Shown in pieces: positions 25,900 to 35,423 of a stretch of 64,000 nucleotides of DNA. The notes under the pieces were generated by a model that saw only the letters and a list, made by a program, of their open reading frames with translations, made no database searches and had not been told where the DNA came from. This DNA comes from Streptomyces endophytica (lineage in GTDB: Bacteria > Actinomycetota > Actinomycetes > Streptomycetales > Streptomycetaceae), in NCBI RefSeq assembly GCF_026153355.1, contig NZ_CP110636.1, positions 3,968,001 through 4,032,000 of the forward strand, in the 5' to 3' direction. The translations under genes were made by a program, and so were the position numbers. The stretch's first letter is position 1. Each line of letters opens with the position of its first letter.

Positions 25900-28800
25900 G
25901 TGGCCAAGCCGCCGTTCACGCACCTGCACGTGCACACCCAGTACTCCCTGCTGGACGGTGCGGCGCGGTTGTCGGACATGTTCAAGGCGGCGAACGAGAT
26001 GGGCATGTCGCACATCGCCATGTCCGACCACGGCAACCTCCACGGCGCCTACGACTTCTTCCACTCGGCGCAGAAGGCCGGGGTCACGCCGATCATCGGC
26101 ATCGAGGCGTACGTCGCCCCCGAGTCGCGGCGCAACAAGCGCAAGATCCAGTGGGGCCAGCCGCACCAGAAGCGCGACGACGTCTCCGGTTCCGGTGGTT
26201 ACACCCACAAGACCATCTGGGCGGCGGACAAGACCGGTCTGCACAACCTCTTCCGGCTGTCCTCGGACGCCTACGCCGAGGGCTGGCTGCAGAAGTGGCC
26301 GCGGATGGACAAGGAGACCATCGCGCAGTGGTCCGAGGGCCTGATCGCGTCCACCGGCTGCCCGTCGGGCGAGCTGCAGACCCGGCTGCGCCTGGGCCAG
26401 TACGACGAGGCGCGCCAGGCGGCCTCGGACTACCAGGACATCTTCGGCAAGGACCGGTATTTCCTGGAGCTGATGGACCACGGCATCGAGATCGAGCGCC
26501 GGGTCCGCGAGGACCTGCTGAAGATCGGCAAGGAACTCGGCATCCCGCCCCTGGTGACCAACGACTCGCACTACACCTACGCCCACGAGTCCACGGCACA
26601 CGACGCGCTGCTGTGCATCCAGACCGGCAAGAACCTCTCCGACCCGGACCGCTTCCGCTTCGACGGCACGGGCTACTACCTCAAGTCCACCGAGGAGATG
26701 TACGCCATCGACTCCTCGGACGCCTGGCAGCAGGGGTGTGACAACACCCGGCTGGTCGCCGAGCAGATCGACACCACCGGGATGTTCGAGAAGCGCGACC
26801 TGATGCCGAAGTTCGACATCCCCGAGGGCTTCACCGAGGTCACCTGGTTCCAGGAGGAGGTCCGGCGCGGCATGGCCCGCCGCTTCCCGGGCGGCATCCC
26901 CGAGGACCGCCAGAAGCAGGCCGAGTACGAGATGGACGTCATCATCCAGATGGGGTTCCCGGGCTACTTCCTCGTGGTCGCCGACTTCATCATGTGGGCC
27001 AAGAACAACGGCATCGCGGTCGGCCCCGGCCGTGGTTCCGCGGCCGGTTCGATCGTGGCGTACGCCCTGGGCATCACCGACCTCGACCCGATCGAGCACG
27101 GGCTGATCTTCGAGCGGTTCCTCAACCCCGAGCGCGTGTCCATGCCCGATGTCGACATCGACTTCGACGAGCGCAGGCGCGTCGAGGTGATCCGGTACGT
27201 CACGGAGAAGTACGGCGCCGACAAGGTCGCCATGATCGGCACCTACGGCAAGATCAAGGCCAAGAACGCCATCAAGGACTCCGCCCGCGTCCTCGGCTAC
27301 CCGTACGCGATGGGCGACCGCCTCACCAAGGCCATGCCCGCCGACGTCCTCGGCAAGGGCATCGACCTCGACGGCATCACCAACCCCTCGCACCCCCGGT
27401 ACAACGAGGCCGGCGAGATCCGCGCGATGTACGAGAACGAACCGGACGTGAAGAAGGTCATCGACACCGCCAAGGGCGTCGAGGGCCTGGTCCGGCAGAT
27501 GGGTGTGCACGCGGCCGGCGTGATCATGTCCAGCGAGCCGATCGTCGACCACGCCCCGATCTGGGTGCGGCACACCGACGGCGTGACGATCACGCAGTGG
27601 GACTACCCCCAGTGCGAATCGCTCGGCCTGCTGAAGATGGACTTCCTGGGCCTGCGCAACCTCACCATCATGGACGACGCCGTCAAGATGGTGAAGAAGA
27701 ACAAGGGCGTCGACCTGGAGCTGCTCTCCGTCCCGCTGGACGACCCCAAGACGTACGAGATGCTCTGCCGCGGTGACACCCTCGGCGTCTTCCAGTTCGA
27801 CGGCGGCCCGATGCGGTCGCTGCTGCGGCTGATGAAGCCCGACAACTTCGAGGACATTTCCGCCGTCTCGGCCCTGTACCGCCCGGGCCCGATGGGCATG
27901 GACTCGCACACCAACTACGCGCTGCGCAAGAACGGCCTCCAGGAGATCACCCCGATCCACCCGGAGCTGGAGGAGCCGCTCAAGGAGGTCCTCGGCCTCA
28001 CCTACGGCCTGATCGTCTACCAGGAGCAGGTGCAGAAGGCCGCCCAGATCATCGCCGGGTACTCCCTCGGCGAGGCCGACATCCTGCGCCGCGTCATGGG
28101 CAAGAAGAAGCCCGAGGAGCTGGCGAAGAACTTCGTCCTCTTCCAGGAGGGCGCGAAGAAGAAGGGCTTCTCCGACCAGGCGATCCAGGCCCTCTGGGAC
28201 GTCCTGGTCCCGTTCGCCGGCTACGCCTTCAACAAGGCGCACTCCTCCGCGTACGGCCTGGTCACGTACTGGACCGCGTACCTCAAGGCGAACTACCCCG
28301 CCGAGTACATGTCCGCGCTGCTGACGTCCGTGCGCGACGACAAGGACAAGTCCGCGGTCTATCTGAACGAGTGCCGCCGTATGGGCATCAAGGTGCTGCC
28401 GCCCAACGTCAACGAGTCCGAGGCCAACTTCGCGGCTCAGGGCGACGACGTGATCCTCTTCGGCCTCACCGCGGTCCGCAACGTCGGCCAGAACGTCGTC
28501 GATTCGATCATCCGGTGCCGCAAGGCCAAGGGGAAGTACGCCTCGTTCCCGGACTACCTCGACAAGGTCGACGCGGTGGTCTGCAACAAGCGCACCACCG
28601 AATCGCTGATCAAGGCCGGTGCCTTCGACGAGCTGGGCCACACCCGCAAGGGCCTGACGGCGCACTACGAATCGATGATCGACAACGTCGTCCAGGTCAA
28701 GCGCAAGGAGGCCGAGGGCCAGTTCGACCTCTTCGGCGGCATGGGCGACGACTCCGCCGACGACGGCCCCGGTTTCGGTCTGGACGTGGAGTTCTCCGAG

Positions 28801-29442
28801 GACGAGTGGGACAAGACCTATCTGCTCGCCCAGGAGCGCGAGATGCTCGGTCTGTACGTCTCCGACCACCCGCTCTTCGGCCTGGAGCACGTGCTGTCCG
28901 ACAAGGCCGACGCCGCCATCTCCCAGCTCACCGGCGGCGACTACTCCGACGGCTCGATCGTCACCATCGGCGGCATCATCTCCGGCCTGCAGCGCAAGAT
29001 GACCAAGCAGGGCAACGCCTGGGCGATCGCCACCGTCGAGGACCTGGCCGGCTCCATCGACTGCATGTTCTTCCCGGCCACCTACCAGCTGGTGTCCACC
29101 CAACTCGTCGAGGACACCGTGGTGTTCGTCAAGGGCCGCCTCGACAAGCGCGAGGACATCCCGCGGCTGGTCGCCATGGAGATGATGGTCCCCGACCTCT
29201 CCGAGGCCGGCGCCAACGCCCCCGTGACGATCACCATCCCGACGGTCAAGGTCACCCCGCCGATGGTCGAGAAGCTCGGTGAGGTGCTCAGCAGCCACCG
29301 CGGCTCCACCGAGGTGCGGATCAAGCTCCAGGGCGCCCGCAAGACCACGGTGCTCCGGCTGGACCGGCACCGGGTCACCCCCGACCCGTCGCTCTTCGGC
29401 GACCTCAAGGTGCTGCTCGGCCCGTCCTGCCTGGCCGGCTGA
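25900..29442 (+). CDS. dnaE: DNA polymerase III alpha subunit
   Basis: Replicative C-family polymerase of 1180 aa. The N-terminal PHP domain starts MAKPPFTHLHVHTQYSLLDG and includes MSDHGNLHGAYDF. The catalytic carboxylates lie in SMPDVDIDFDERRR within the palm, preceded by VGPGRGSAAGSIVAYALGI. Later blocks are QMGVHAAGVIMS, KMDFLGLRNLTIMDD, RRVMGKKKPEEL and AFNKAHSSAYGLVTYWTAYL. The C-terminus has a beta-binding segment near GQFDLFGG and an OB fold (GSIVTIGGIISGLQRKMTKQ). The GTG at 25900 follows ccggaggt. The PHP His and Asp residues look complete, so a zinc-dependent activity is possible. Confidence 0.97.
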   Translation: MAKPPFTHLHVHTQYSLLDGAARLSDMFKAANEMGMSHIAMSDHGNLHGAYDFFHSAQKAGVTPIIGIEAYVAPESRRNKRKIQWGQPHQKRDDVSGSGGYTHKTIWAADKTGLHNLFRLSSDAYAEGWLQKWPRMDKETIAQWSEGLIASTGCPSGELQTRLRLGQYDEARQAASDYQDIFGKDRYFLELMDHGIEIERRVREDLLKIGKELGIPPLVTNDSHYTYAHESTAHDALLCIQTGKNLSDPDRFRFDGTGYYLKSTEEMYAIDSSDAWQQGCDNTRLVAEQIDTTGMFEKRDLMPKFDIPEGFTEVTWFQEEVRRGMARRFPGGIPEDRQKQAEYEMDVIIQMGFPGYFLVVADFIMWAKNNGIAVGPGRGSAAGSIVAYALGITDLDPIEHGLIFERFLNPERVSMPDVDIDFDERRRVEVIRYVTEKYGADKVAMIGTYGKIKAKNAIKDSARVLGYPYAMGDRLTKAMPADVLGKGIDLDGITNPSHPRYNEAGEIRAMYENEPDVKKVIDTAKGVEGLVRQMGVHAAGVIMSSEPIVDHAPIWVRHTDGVTITQWDYPQCESLGLLKMDFLGLRNLTIMDDAVKMVKKNKGVDLELLSVPLDDPKTYEMLCRGDTLGVFQFDGGPMRSLLRLMKPDNFEDISAVSALYRPGPMGMDSHTNYALRKNGLQEITPIHPELEEPLKEVLGLTYGLIVYQEQVQKAAQIIAGYSLGEADILRRVMGKKKPEELAKNFVLFQEGAKKKGFSDQAIQALWDVLVPFAGYAFNKAHSSAYGLVTYWTAYLKANYPAEYMSALLTSVRDDKDKSAVYLNECRRMGIKVLPPNVNESEANFAAQGDDVILFGLTAVRNVGQNVVDSIIRCRKAKGKYASFPDYLDKVDAVVCNKRTTESLIKAGAFDELGHTRKGLTAHYESMIDNVVQVKRKEAEGQFDLFGGMGDDSADDGPGFGLDVEFSEDEWDKTYLLAQEREMLGLYVSDHPLFGLEHVLSDKADAAISQLTGGDYSDGSIVTIGGIISGLQRKMTKQGNAWAIATVEDLAGSIDCMFFPATYQLVSTQLVEDTVVFVKGRLDKREDIPRLVAMEMMVPDLSEAGANAPVTITIPTVKVTPPMVEKLGEVLSSHRGSTEVRIKLQGARKTTVLRLDRHRVTPDPSLFGDLKVLLGPSCLAG

Positions 29443-29460
29443 CGGTACGCCGGTGCACCC

Positions 29461-29492
29461 GAGGGGCGCGTCCCGCCGTGGACGCGCCCCTC
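29461..29492. terminator. bidirectional terminator after dnaE
   Basis: A perfect 13-bp stem (29461-29473 with 29480-29492, loop cgccgt) between dnaE and the convergent small gene at 29512. Confidence 0.8.
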
Positions 29493-29511
29493 AATTCATC
29501 TGCCCCACACG

Positions 29512-29679
29512 TCAGTTGTGGCCGAACCGGCGCTCGCGGTTCTTGCGGGCGAGATCCCCCGGGGTGGCGGTGACCGACTTCGTCTGGGCCTCCATGGACG
29601 ACTTCTGAGCCGCCTGCTGGCCGCGCTCCGCCGGACTGGTGGCCTTCTGACTGCGGTTCTGCTTCTTGTCCTTGGCCAT
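29512..29679 (-). CDS. small basic hypothetical protein, 55 aa
   Basis: The ATG at 29679 has an excellent ribosome site (caggaggcaacggtc). The product begins MAKDKKQNRSQKATSPAERG and ends LARKNRERRFGHN; it is Lys/Arg/Gln-rich with no membrane segment. Codon third positions are GC-rich as in real genes. It converges on dnaE and is divergent from the NYN-domain gene. Similar short basic proteins are common in Streptomyces, but I know no function. Confidence 0.65.
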   Translation of the reverse strand: MAKDKKQNRSQKATSPAERGQQAAQKSSMEAQTKSVTATPGDLARKNRERRFGHN

Positions 29680-29954
29680 GACCGTTGCCTCCTGAGGGGG
29701 AATCTGGGATCGGGGCCGGGACCAGACTTACACGCGGGACAGAAGCCTGCATTTCGGGCAATTACCCTCTGTAATGCGCGCGATCACGCGCTGTACCCGA
29801 GATCCCCGCCGAATCCGCCACGCCGATGATCCAGTTCCGGCAGATAACGCCCGTACGGTCGGGCAGACTCGAAGGAAAGCCGAAGGAAAACTCGTGCCAC
29901 GGGCCGAGCCGGGGGGCGACCGGACTTTCAGCACCTCAGGGAAGAGGGTGGAAC

Positions 29955-31247
29955 GTGGATCGCTGCGTCGTCCTGGTGGACGCCGGATACTTGCTCGGCG
30001 CCGCCGCGAGCCTGCTCGCCGGAGAGCCCGCCCGTTCCCGGATCACCGTCGATCACGCCGCCCTCATCCAGGGCCTGCGCCAGCGCGCCGAGGCGGACAC
30101 CGAACGCCCCCTGCTGCGCATCTACTGGTTCGACGGCGCCCCCGACCGCGTCCCGCAGCCCGAGCACCGCCGGCTGCGCGTGATGCCCCGGGTCACCGTC
30201 CGGCTGGGCGCCCTGACCCGCAGCGACGGCCGCTGGGCGCAGAAGGGCGTGGACGCCGCCATGCACGCCGAGCTGACCGAACTCGCCCGTAACCGTGCCT
30301 GCTCCGACATCGTCCTGGTCACCGGCGACGGCGATCTGCTCCCCGGCCTGATGTCCGCCAAGGAACACGGCGTCGCCGTCCACCTCTGGGCCGTCCAGGC
30401 CGCCGACGGCGACTACAACCAGTCCGAGGACCTGGTCGCCGAGGCCGATGAGCGCCGCGTCCTCGACCGCACCTGGATCACCCGCGCGGTGCGCGCCAAG
30501 GAGCTCGGCGGCCCCTCCGCGCCCCCGCCCGTCCCGCGCCCCGAGATCGCCGCGATCCTCTCCGCACCGCTGCCCGAGTCCGCGGTCGCCGCCGCTGCCG
30601 CGGCGGCCGCCTCGCCCGCCGGCCCGGACACCGCCGACCGCACCCACCAGGGCACCCCGGCCAACGGCGTGGCCCGCCCGGCCGCCGGCGCCGACGGCGA
30701 CCAGCCCGCCGCCGGCGAGCCCGGCATCGGCGGCAGCAGGGGCGTGCCCACCCCCAAGGACCTGGCCGGCCTCGGCCGCGACCGGGCGGCCGGCCAGAGC
30801 GCCGCACCGGCCGCCGGCGCGACCGGCGCCACCCTGCGCTGGTCCTCCGACAAGGGCTGGGTCGAGCGCGGCGGCCCGCTCGGCGAACCGGACGCGACCG
30901 CCGCCCTGCCCACCCTCGCCCAGCTCACCAGCGCCGAACAGCGCTGGGCCGACCGTGAGGAGGACATCACCGCGGTCAGCGGCGACCCCTTCGAGGTCGG
31001 CCAGGTCTTCGCCCGCCGCTGGACCGAGCGGCTCTCCGACCCGGTCCACCTCCAGCAGCTGTCGACCGAGTACCCGCGCATCCCGCACCGGATCGACGGC
31101 GAACTGCTGCGCTACGCCGCCCGGTTCGGGCTGCTCGCCCACAAGGACGACCAGATCGACGAGCACGACCGCTACGCGATCCGGGCCGGCTTCTGGCGCG
31201 AGGTCGACCTGCGCACCGCCGCGGAACACGCCCCCGTCGGGGACTGA
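29955..31247 (+). CDS. NYN (PIN-like) domain protein
   Basis: 430 aa. Residues 1 to ~185 form an NYN/PIN-type nuclease-like domain: RCVVLVDAGYLLGAAASLLA, the LRIYWFDGAPDR segment, KGVDAAMHAELTELARN and the acidic SDIVLVTGDGDLLPGLMSAK, with conserved Asp residues that usually bind metal. A low-complexity Ala/Pro/Gly linker (~190-290) follows, then a C-terminal domain of ~130 residues including VGQVFARRWTERLSDPVHL and EHDRYAIRAGFWREVD. RNA cleavage is likely by family, but the target is unknown. The GTG at 29955 follows aagagggtg. Confidence 0.8.
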   Translation: MDRCVVLVDAGYLLGAAASLLAGEPARSRITVDHAALIQGLRQRAEADTERPLLRIYWFDGAPDRVPQPEHRRLRVMPRVTVRLGALTRSDGRWAQKGVDAAMHAELTELARNRACSDIVLVTGDGDLLPGLMSAKEHGVAVHLWAVQAADGDYNQSEDLVAEADERRVLDRTWITRAVRAKELGGPSAPPPVPRPEIAAILSAPLPESAVAAAAAAAASPAGPDTADRTHQGTPANGVARPAAGADGDQPAAGEPGIGGSRGVPTPKDLAGLGRDRAAGQSAAPAAGATGATLRWSSDKGWVERGGPLGEPDATAALPTLAQLTSAEQRWADREEDITAVSGDPFEVGQVFARRWTERLSDPVHLQQLSTEYPRIPHRIDGELLRYAARFGLLAHKDDQIDEHDRYAIRAGFWREVDLRTAAEHAPVGD

Positions 31248-31322
31248 CCACCGCCACCCGGCACCCCCGCCACGGTGCCCCGCGGACCGGCGGCGGGCCC
31301 GGGACGCGTACCCTCATAGCTC

Positions 31323-32332
<1,010 letters not shown>

Positions 32333-32426
32333 ACGCCGCGGGACCCGGCGGACGTACTGCACACCGGGGAGCGACCGGGGGACCGACGACGCAAGGGGGA
32401 CACCACGAGGAAGGCTGGATGACACG

Positions 32427-33251
32427 GTGAGTGTGGTTCCCGCGCAAGCGGTGGCCGGGACGACGTCCCCGGGCGCCGCGGATCCGTCCGCCGAGGCCGC
32501 CCCGCTGGCGCCGCGCGCCCGCTTCGGGCCCGCGCTCGGCGCCGTCTACCGCGCCCAGCTCTCCCGCGCCCGGGTCGCCCGGATACCGCTGCTGTTCGTC
32601 GCCACCTTCCAGTCCATCGGGATCATGGTCCTGCTGCGCGGGGTCGTCGACGGCGGCGACCCGGCCCGGGACGTGGTCGCCGGCTCCAGCGTGCTGGTCG
32701 TCGCCTTCGTGGCGCTGAACCTCCTCGCCCAGTACTTCGGCCAGCTGCGGGCCGGCGGCGGACTCGACCACTACGCGACGCTGCCGGTGCCGCCGGCCGC
32801 CGTGGTGCTCGGCGCGGCCGCCGCCTACGCGTCCTTCACCGTGCCCGGCACCCTCGTCACCGCCGTCACCGGCTGTCTGCTCTTCCAGCTGCCGATGGCC
32901 CACCTCTGGGTGCTGGCCGCCGTGCTGCCGCTCGCCGGCGCCGCGCTGGCCGGGCTCGGCGCGGCCCTCGGACTGCTCGCCCCGCGCCCCGAACTCGCCA
33001 CGCTCTGCGGCCAGTTGGGCATGTCGGCGGCGCTGCTGCTGGGCGTGCTGCCGGCCGCCCGGATGCCCGAGCTGGTCGGCTGGGCGCGCGATCTGCTGCC
33101 CTCCACCTACGGCGTGGAGGCGCTGGCCCGCAGCTTCGGCCCGCACCCCGACTGGTCGGCGGTCGGCGCCGACCTCGGCGTCTGCGCCGCCGTCGGCGTG
33201 CTCTCGCTGGCCGTCGCCACCTGGGCCTACCGCCGCGCGGCGACCCGATGA
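32427..33251 (+). CDS. ABC-2 type transporter permease
   Basis: 274-aa integral membrane protein with about six hydrophobic segments (IPLLFVATFQSIGIMVLLRG, SSVLVVAFVALNLLAQYFGQ, VLGAAAAYASFTVPGTLVTA, LWVLAAVLPLAGAALAGLGA, LGMSAALLLGVLPAARMP, LGVCAAVGVLSLAVATWAY). The YGVEALARSF segment before the last helix is typical of ABC-2 permeases. It pairs with the ATPase gene 95 bp upstream. The GTG at 32427 overlaps a short frame that starts at the ATPase stop. The substrate is unknown. Confidence 0.85.
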   Translation: MSVVPAQAVAGTTSPGAADPSAEAAPLAPRARFGPALGAVYRAQLSRARVARIPLLFVATFQSIGIMVLLRGVVDGGDPARDVVAGSSVLVVAFVALNLLAQYFGQLRAGGGLDHYATLPVPPAAVVLGAAAAYASFTVPGTLVTAVTGCLLFQLPMAHLWVLAAVLPLAGAALAGLGAALGLLAPRPELATLCGQLGMSAALLLGVLPAARMPELVGWARDLLPSTYGVEALARSFGPHPDWSAVGADLGVCAAVGVLSLAVATWAYRRAATR

Positions 33252-33991
33252 CCGGCGCCCCGGCGCCCAACGGGCGTCCTGCTTCCGGTCCCACCGGCCC
33301 CACCTGGCACGATGACGGGGTGACCGCACCGCTGACGCCCTCCGACAACCAGCCGCCCGAAGAGCCGCAGCACCCCGACGCCGCGCCCGCCGCCGGCCCG
33401 GGTGCCACCGCCGGTACCGACGACCCCCCGCTCGGCCGCGAGCTGCGCGAGGCCGCGCTGATCGCGCTGGTGGTCGCGGTCAGCGGCGTACTGCTCGGCG
33501 TCCTGTGGAACTGGCTCGCCCCGCACATCCCGCTGATCGCGGACACCCGCAACGTCTACCTCAAGGACACCGAGGGCGAGGAGGCGATCGGCACGGACGG
33601 CACCTTCCTGCTGCTGTCCCTCGGCTTCGGCGTGGTCAGCGCCGCCGTGACGTTCCTCGTCCGCCGCCGCGGCGGCATCCCCCTGGTCGTGGCGCTCACC
33701 GTGGGCGGACTCCTCGGCGCGGCCATCGGCTGGGTCACCGGCATGTGGCTGGGCCCCACCCCCGACGTCGTCGCGCACGCCAAGCAGGTCGGTCCCGGCG
33801 TCACCTTCTACGGCCCGCTCCGCCTCCAGGCCAAGGGCGCCCTGCTGGCCTGGCCCCTCGCCGCGATGGTGACCCAGCTCGTCCTGACCGGACTCTTCGG
33901 CCCCCGCGACCCGGAACCGCCGGCCCCGGACTGGTCCACGGCGCCCGCGCCCGGTGACCACCACGGCCACCACCCGCCCGCCGACGGCTGA
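33248..33991 (+). CDS. DUF2567-like membrane protein
   Basis: Up to 247 aa. A Pro/Gly-rich N-terminal region precedes four hydrophobic segments (LIALVVAVSGVLLGVLWNW, FLLLSLGFGVVSAAVTFLV, LVVALTVGGLLGAAIGWVTG, GALLAWPLAAMVTQLVLTGL) and a His/Pro-rich tail. The ATG at 33248 overlaps the permease stop (ATGA); an internal GTG at 33320 (MTAPLTPSDNQ) is an equally good start. The DUF2567 label comes from the layout and I hold it loosely. No function is known. Confidence 0.7.
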   Translation: MTGAPAPNGRPASGPTGPTWHDDGVTAPLTPSDNQPPEEPQHPDAAPAAGPGATAGTDDPPLGRELREAALIALVVAVSGVLLGVLWNWLAPHIPLIADTRNVYLKDTEGEEAIGTDGTFLLLSLGFGVVSAAVTFLVRRRGGIPLVVALTVGGLLGAAIGWVTGMWLGPTPDVVAHAKQVGPGVTFYGPLRLQAKGALLAWPLAAMVTQLVLTGLFGPRDPEPPAPDWSTAPAPGDHHGHHPPADG

Positions 33992-33995
33992 CGAC

Positions 33996-34019
33996 GGGGG
34001 CGGCACCACGGCCGCCCCC
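33996..34019. terminator. bidirectional terminator hairpin
   Basis: gggggcggc (33996-34004) pairs with gccgccccc (34011-34019) with a 6-nt loop, between convergent genes. Confidence 0.7.
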
Positions 34020-34033
34020 TGGCACGCCCCTCC

Positions 34034-34528
34034 TCAGCCCCGGGCGATCGGCGCCAGCCGCGCCCCCGTGAGCGCCACCAGGTCCTGCGGCGACAGCTCG
34101 ACCTCCAGCCCGCGCCGCCCCGCCGACACGCACACCGTCGGCCGGTCCTCGGCCGAGGCGTCCACGACCGTGGGCAGCCGCTTGCGCTGGCCCAGCGGCG
34201 AGATCCCGCCCACGACGTACCCGGTGGTGCGCTCGGCCACCGCCGGATCGGCCATCGCGGCCCGCTTGCCGCCCACCGCGGCCGCCAGCGCCTTGAGGTC
34301 CAGCGACCCCGACACCGGCACCACGGCGACCGTGAGCGTCCCGTCGACGTCCGCCAGCAGTGTCTTGAAGACCTGCTCGGGGGCGACGCCGAGCGCCTCG
34401 GCGGCCTCCTCGCCGTACGAGGCGGTGGCCGGGTCGTGGTCGTAGGAGTGGGTGGTGAAGGCGACACCGGCCGCGGTGAGCGCGACCGTCGCCGGGGTGC
34501 CGACGGATTTCCTGGACTTCTTCGCCAA
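34034..34528 (-). CDS. ybaK: YbaK/EbsC-type Cys-tRNA(Pro) deacylase
   Basis: 164-aa trans-editing protein that hydrolyses mischarged Cys-tRNA-Pro. It has the FTTHSYDHD strand, EEAAEALGVAPEQVFKTLLA with the key lysine, VAVVPVSGSLDLKALAAAVGGKRAAM and the GYVVGGISPLGQRKRLPTVVD motif with the conserved GGxSP. The start appears to be TTG at 34528 (MAKKSRKSVGTPATVAL): no ATG or GTG in frame gives a sensible N-terminus and cgaagacg precedes it. A C-terminal basic or acidic extension is absent. Confidence 0.88.
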   Translation of the reverse strand: MAKKSRKSVGTPATVALTAAGVAFTTHSYDHDPATASYGEEAAEALGVAPEQVFKTLLADVDGTLTVAVVPVSGSLDLKALAAAVGGKRAAMADPAVAERTTGYVVGGISPLGQRKRLPTVVDASAEDRPTVCVSAGRRGLEVELSPQDLVALTGARLAPIARG

Positions 34529-34623
34529 CGTCTTCGTGCCTCTTCGTGCGGCTGGGGGCCTCTGGGGGCCGCTGGGTGCCCCGCGTCGGACCCGTCCGCC
34601 GGCGGTCCCGCCGCGACCGGTCG

Positions 34624-35364
34624 TCAGTTGGGGCTGGTCGGCTGCCGGGTCAGCTCCACCGCCGGCAGCGACGGGAGCTTACCGAGCACCGCCGACTCCT
34701 GACGAAGGAGTTTCAGCTCCTGCCCGAGCCGGGCCGCGGTGTCCGGGGCCTCCAGCAGTTGCTGCTTGGCCGGCACGTCCAGCACGGCCGCCGCCGCGAC
34801 GAGGTACGACAGCACCGACGGGTCGGCCGGCAGGTCCTGTCCGCTGGACAGGGTCCGCTCGTTCGCCCAGGCCAGCCGCTTCTGATACGTGCGGAAGGCC
34901 CGCACGACGCCCGAGGCGAGCGCGCCCGCGCCGTCGCCCTGGCTCTCCTCCAGCTCCTCCACCTCGCCGGTCAGATACGGCCCGGAGGTGTCCACGGACA
35001 GCAGCCGGAAGCGGGTGGTGCCGGTCGCCAGGACCTCGTAGCCGGTGTCGGCGGCGGACGACTTCTCGCGGATGGTCGCGGCGTCCGCCACGCACCCCAC
35101 GGCGTGGAACGCCCGCATCGGCTCGTCCCCGAAGCCCGCGGCGGGCCCCTTCTCTTCCGGCAGCGTGGTGTCCGGCAGGCCCTGCGCGGTGGGTGCGACC
35201 TCGCGTCCGTCCCGGATCGCGATCACCGCGAACCGGCGCTCGTCCTCGGGCAGCGCGGACAGATCGCGCATCATCGCCCGGTACCGCGCCTCGAACACGT
35301 TCAGGGGCAGCACGAGCCCCGGGAACAGGACCGAGTTGAGCGGAAAGAGGGGTAGCGAGGTCAC
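34624..35364 (-). CDS. LON N-terminal (substrate-binding) domain protein
   Basis: 246 aa consisting of a stand-alone LON_substr_bdg domain without ATPase or protease parts. The start MTSLPLFPLNSVLFPGLVLP and LNVFEARYRAMMRDL are family hallmarks; AVGCVADAATIREK and TGTTRFRLLSVDTS continue the beta-rich fold. The last ~100 residues are helical. It is likely a protein-binding adaptor; the partner is unknown. The GTG at 35364 is the first start and is 60 bp from the downstream neighbour at 35424. Confidence 0.88.
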   Translation of the reverse strand: MTSLPLFPLNSVLFPGLVLPLNVFEARYRAMMRDLSALPEDERRFAVIAIRDGREVAPTAQGLPDTTLPEEKGPAAGFGDEPMRAFHAVGCVADAATIREKSSAADTGYEVLATGTTRFRLLSVDTSGPYLTGEVEELEESQGDGAGALASGVVRAFRTYQKRLAWANERTLSSGQDLPADPSVLSYLVAAAAVLDVPAKQQLLEAPDTAARLGQELKLLRQESAVLGKLPSLPAVELTRQPTSPN

Positions 35365-35423
35365 GGCGTTAGCCTAGCCGCCCACGTTTTTGGCCTTCCC
35401 GCGACGTGGTGCCCACGAGGGAT

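Noticed and set aside
25267..29370. A 1367-codon open frame on the minus strand across dnaE
   Set aside because: It is antisense to a clear DNA polymerase gene and its low-complexity His/Asp/Arg/Val composition is that of a high-GC antisense frame; no domain is recognisable.
29680..29954. Possible gene or RNA in the gap before the NYN-domain gene
   Set aside because: In-frame extension of the NYN frame to 29826 lacks a ribosome site and the gap shows no stable structure; I see only a likely promoter region.
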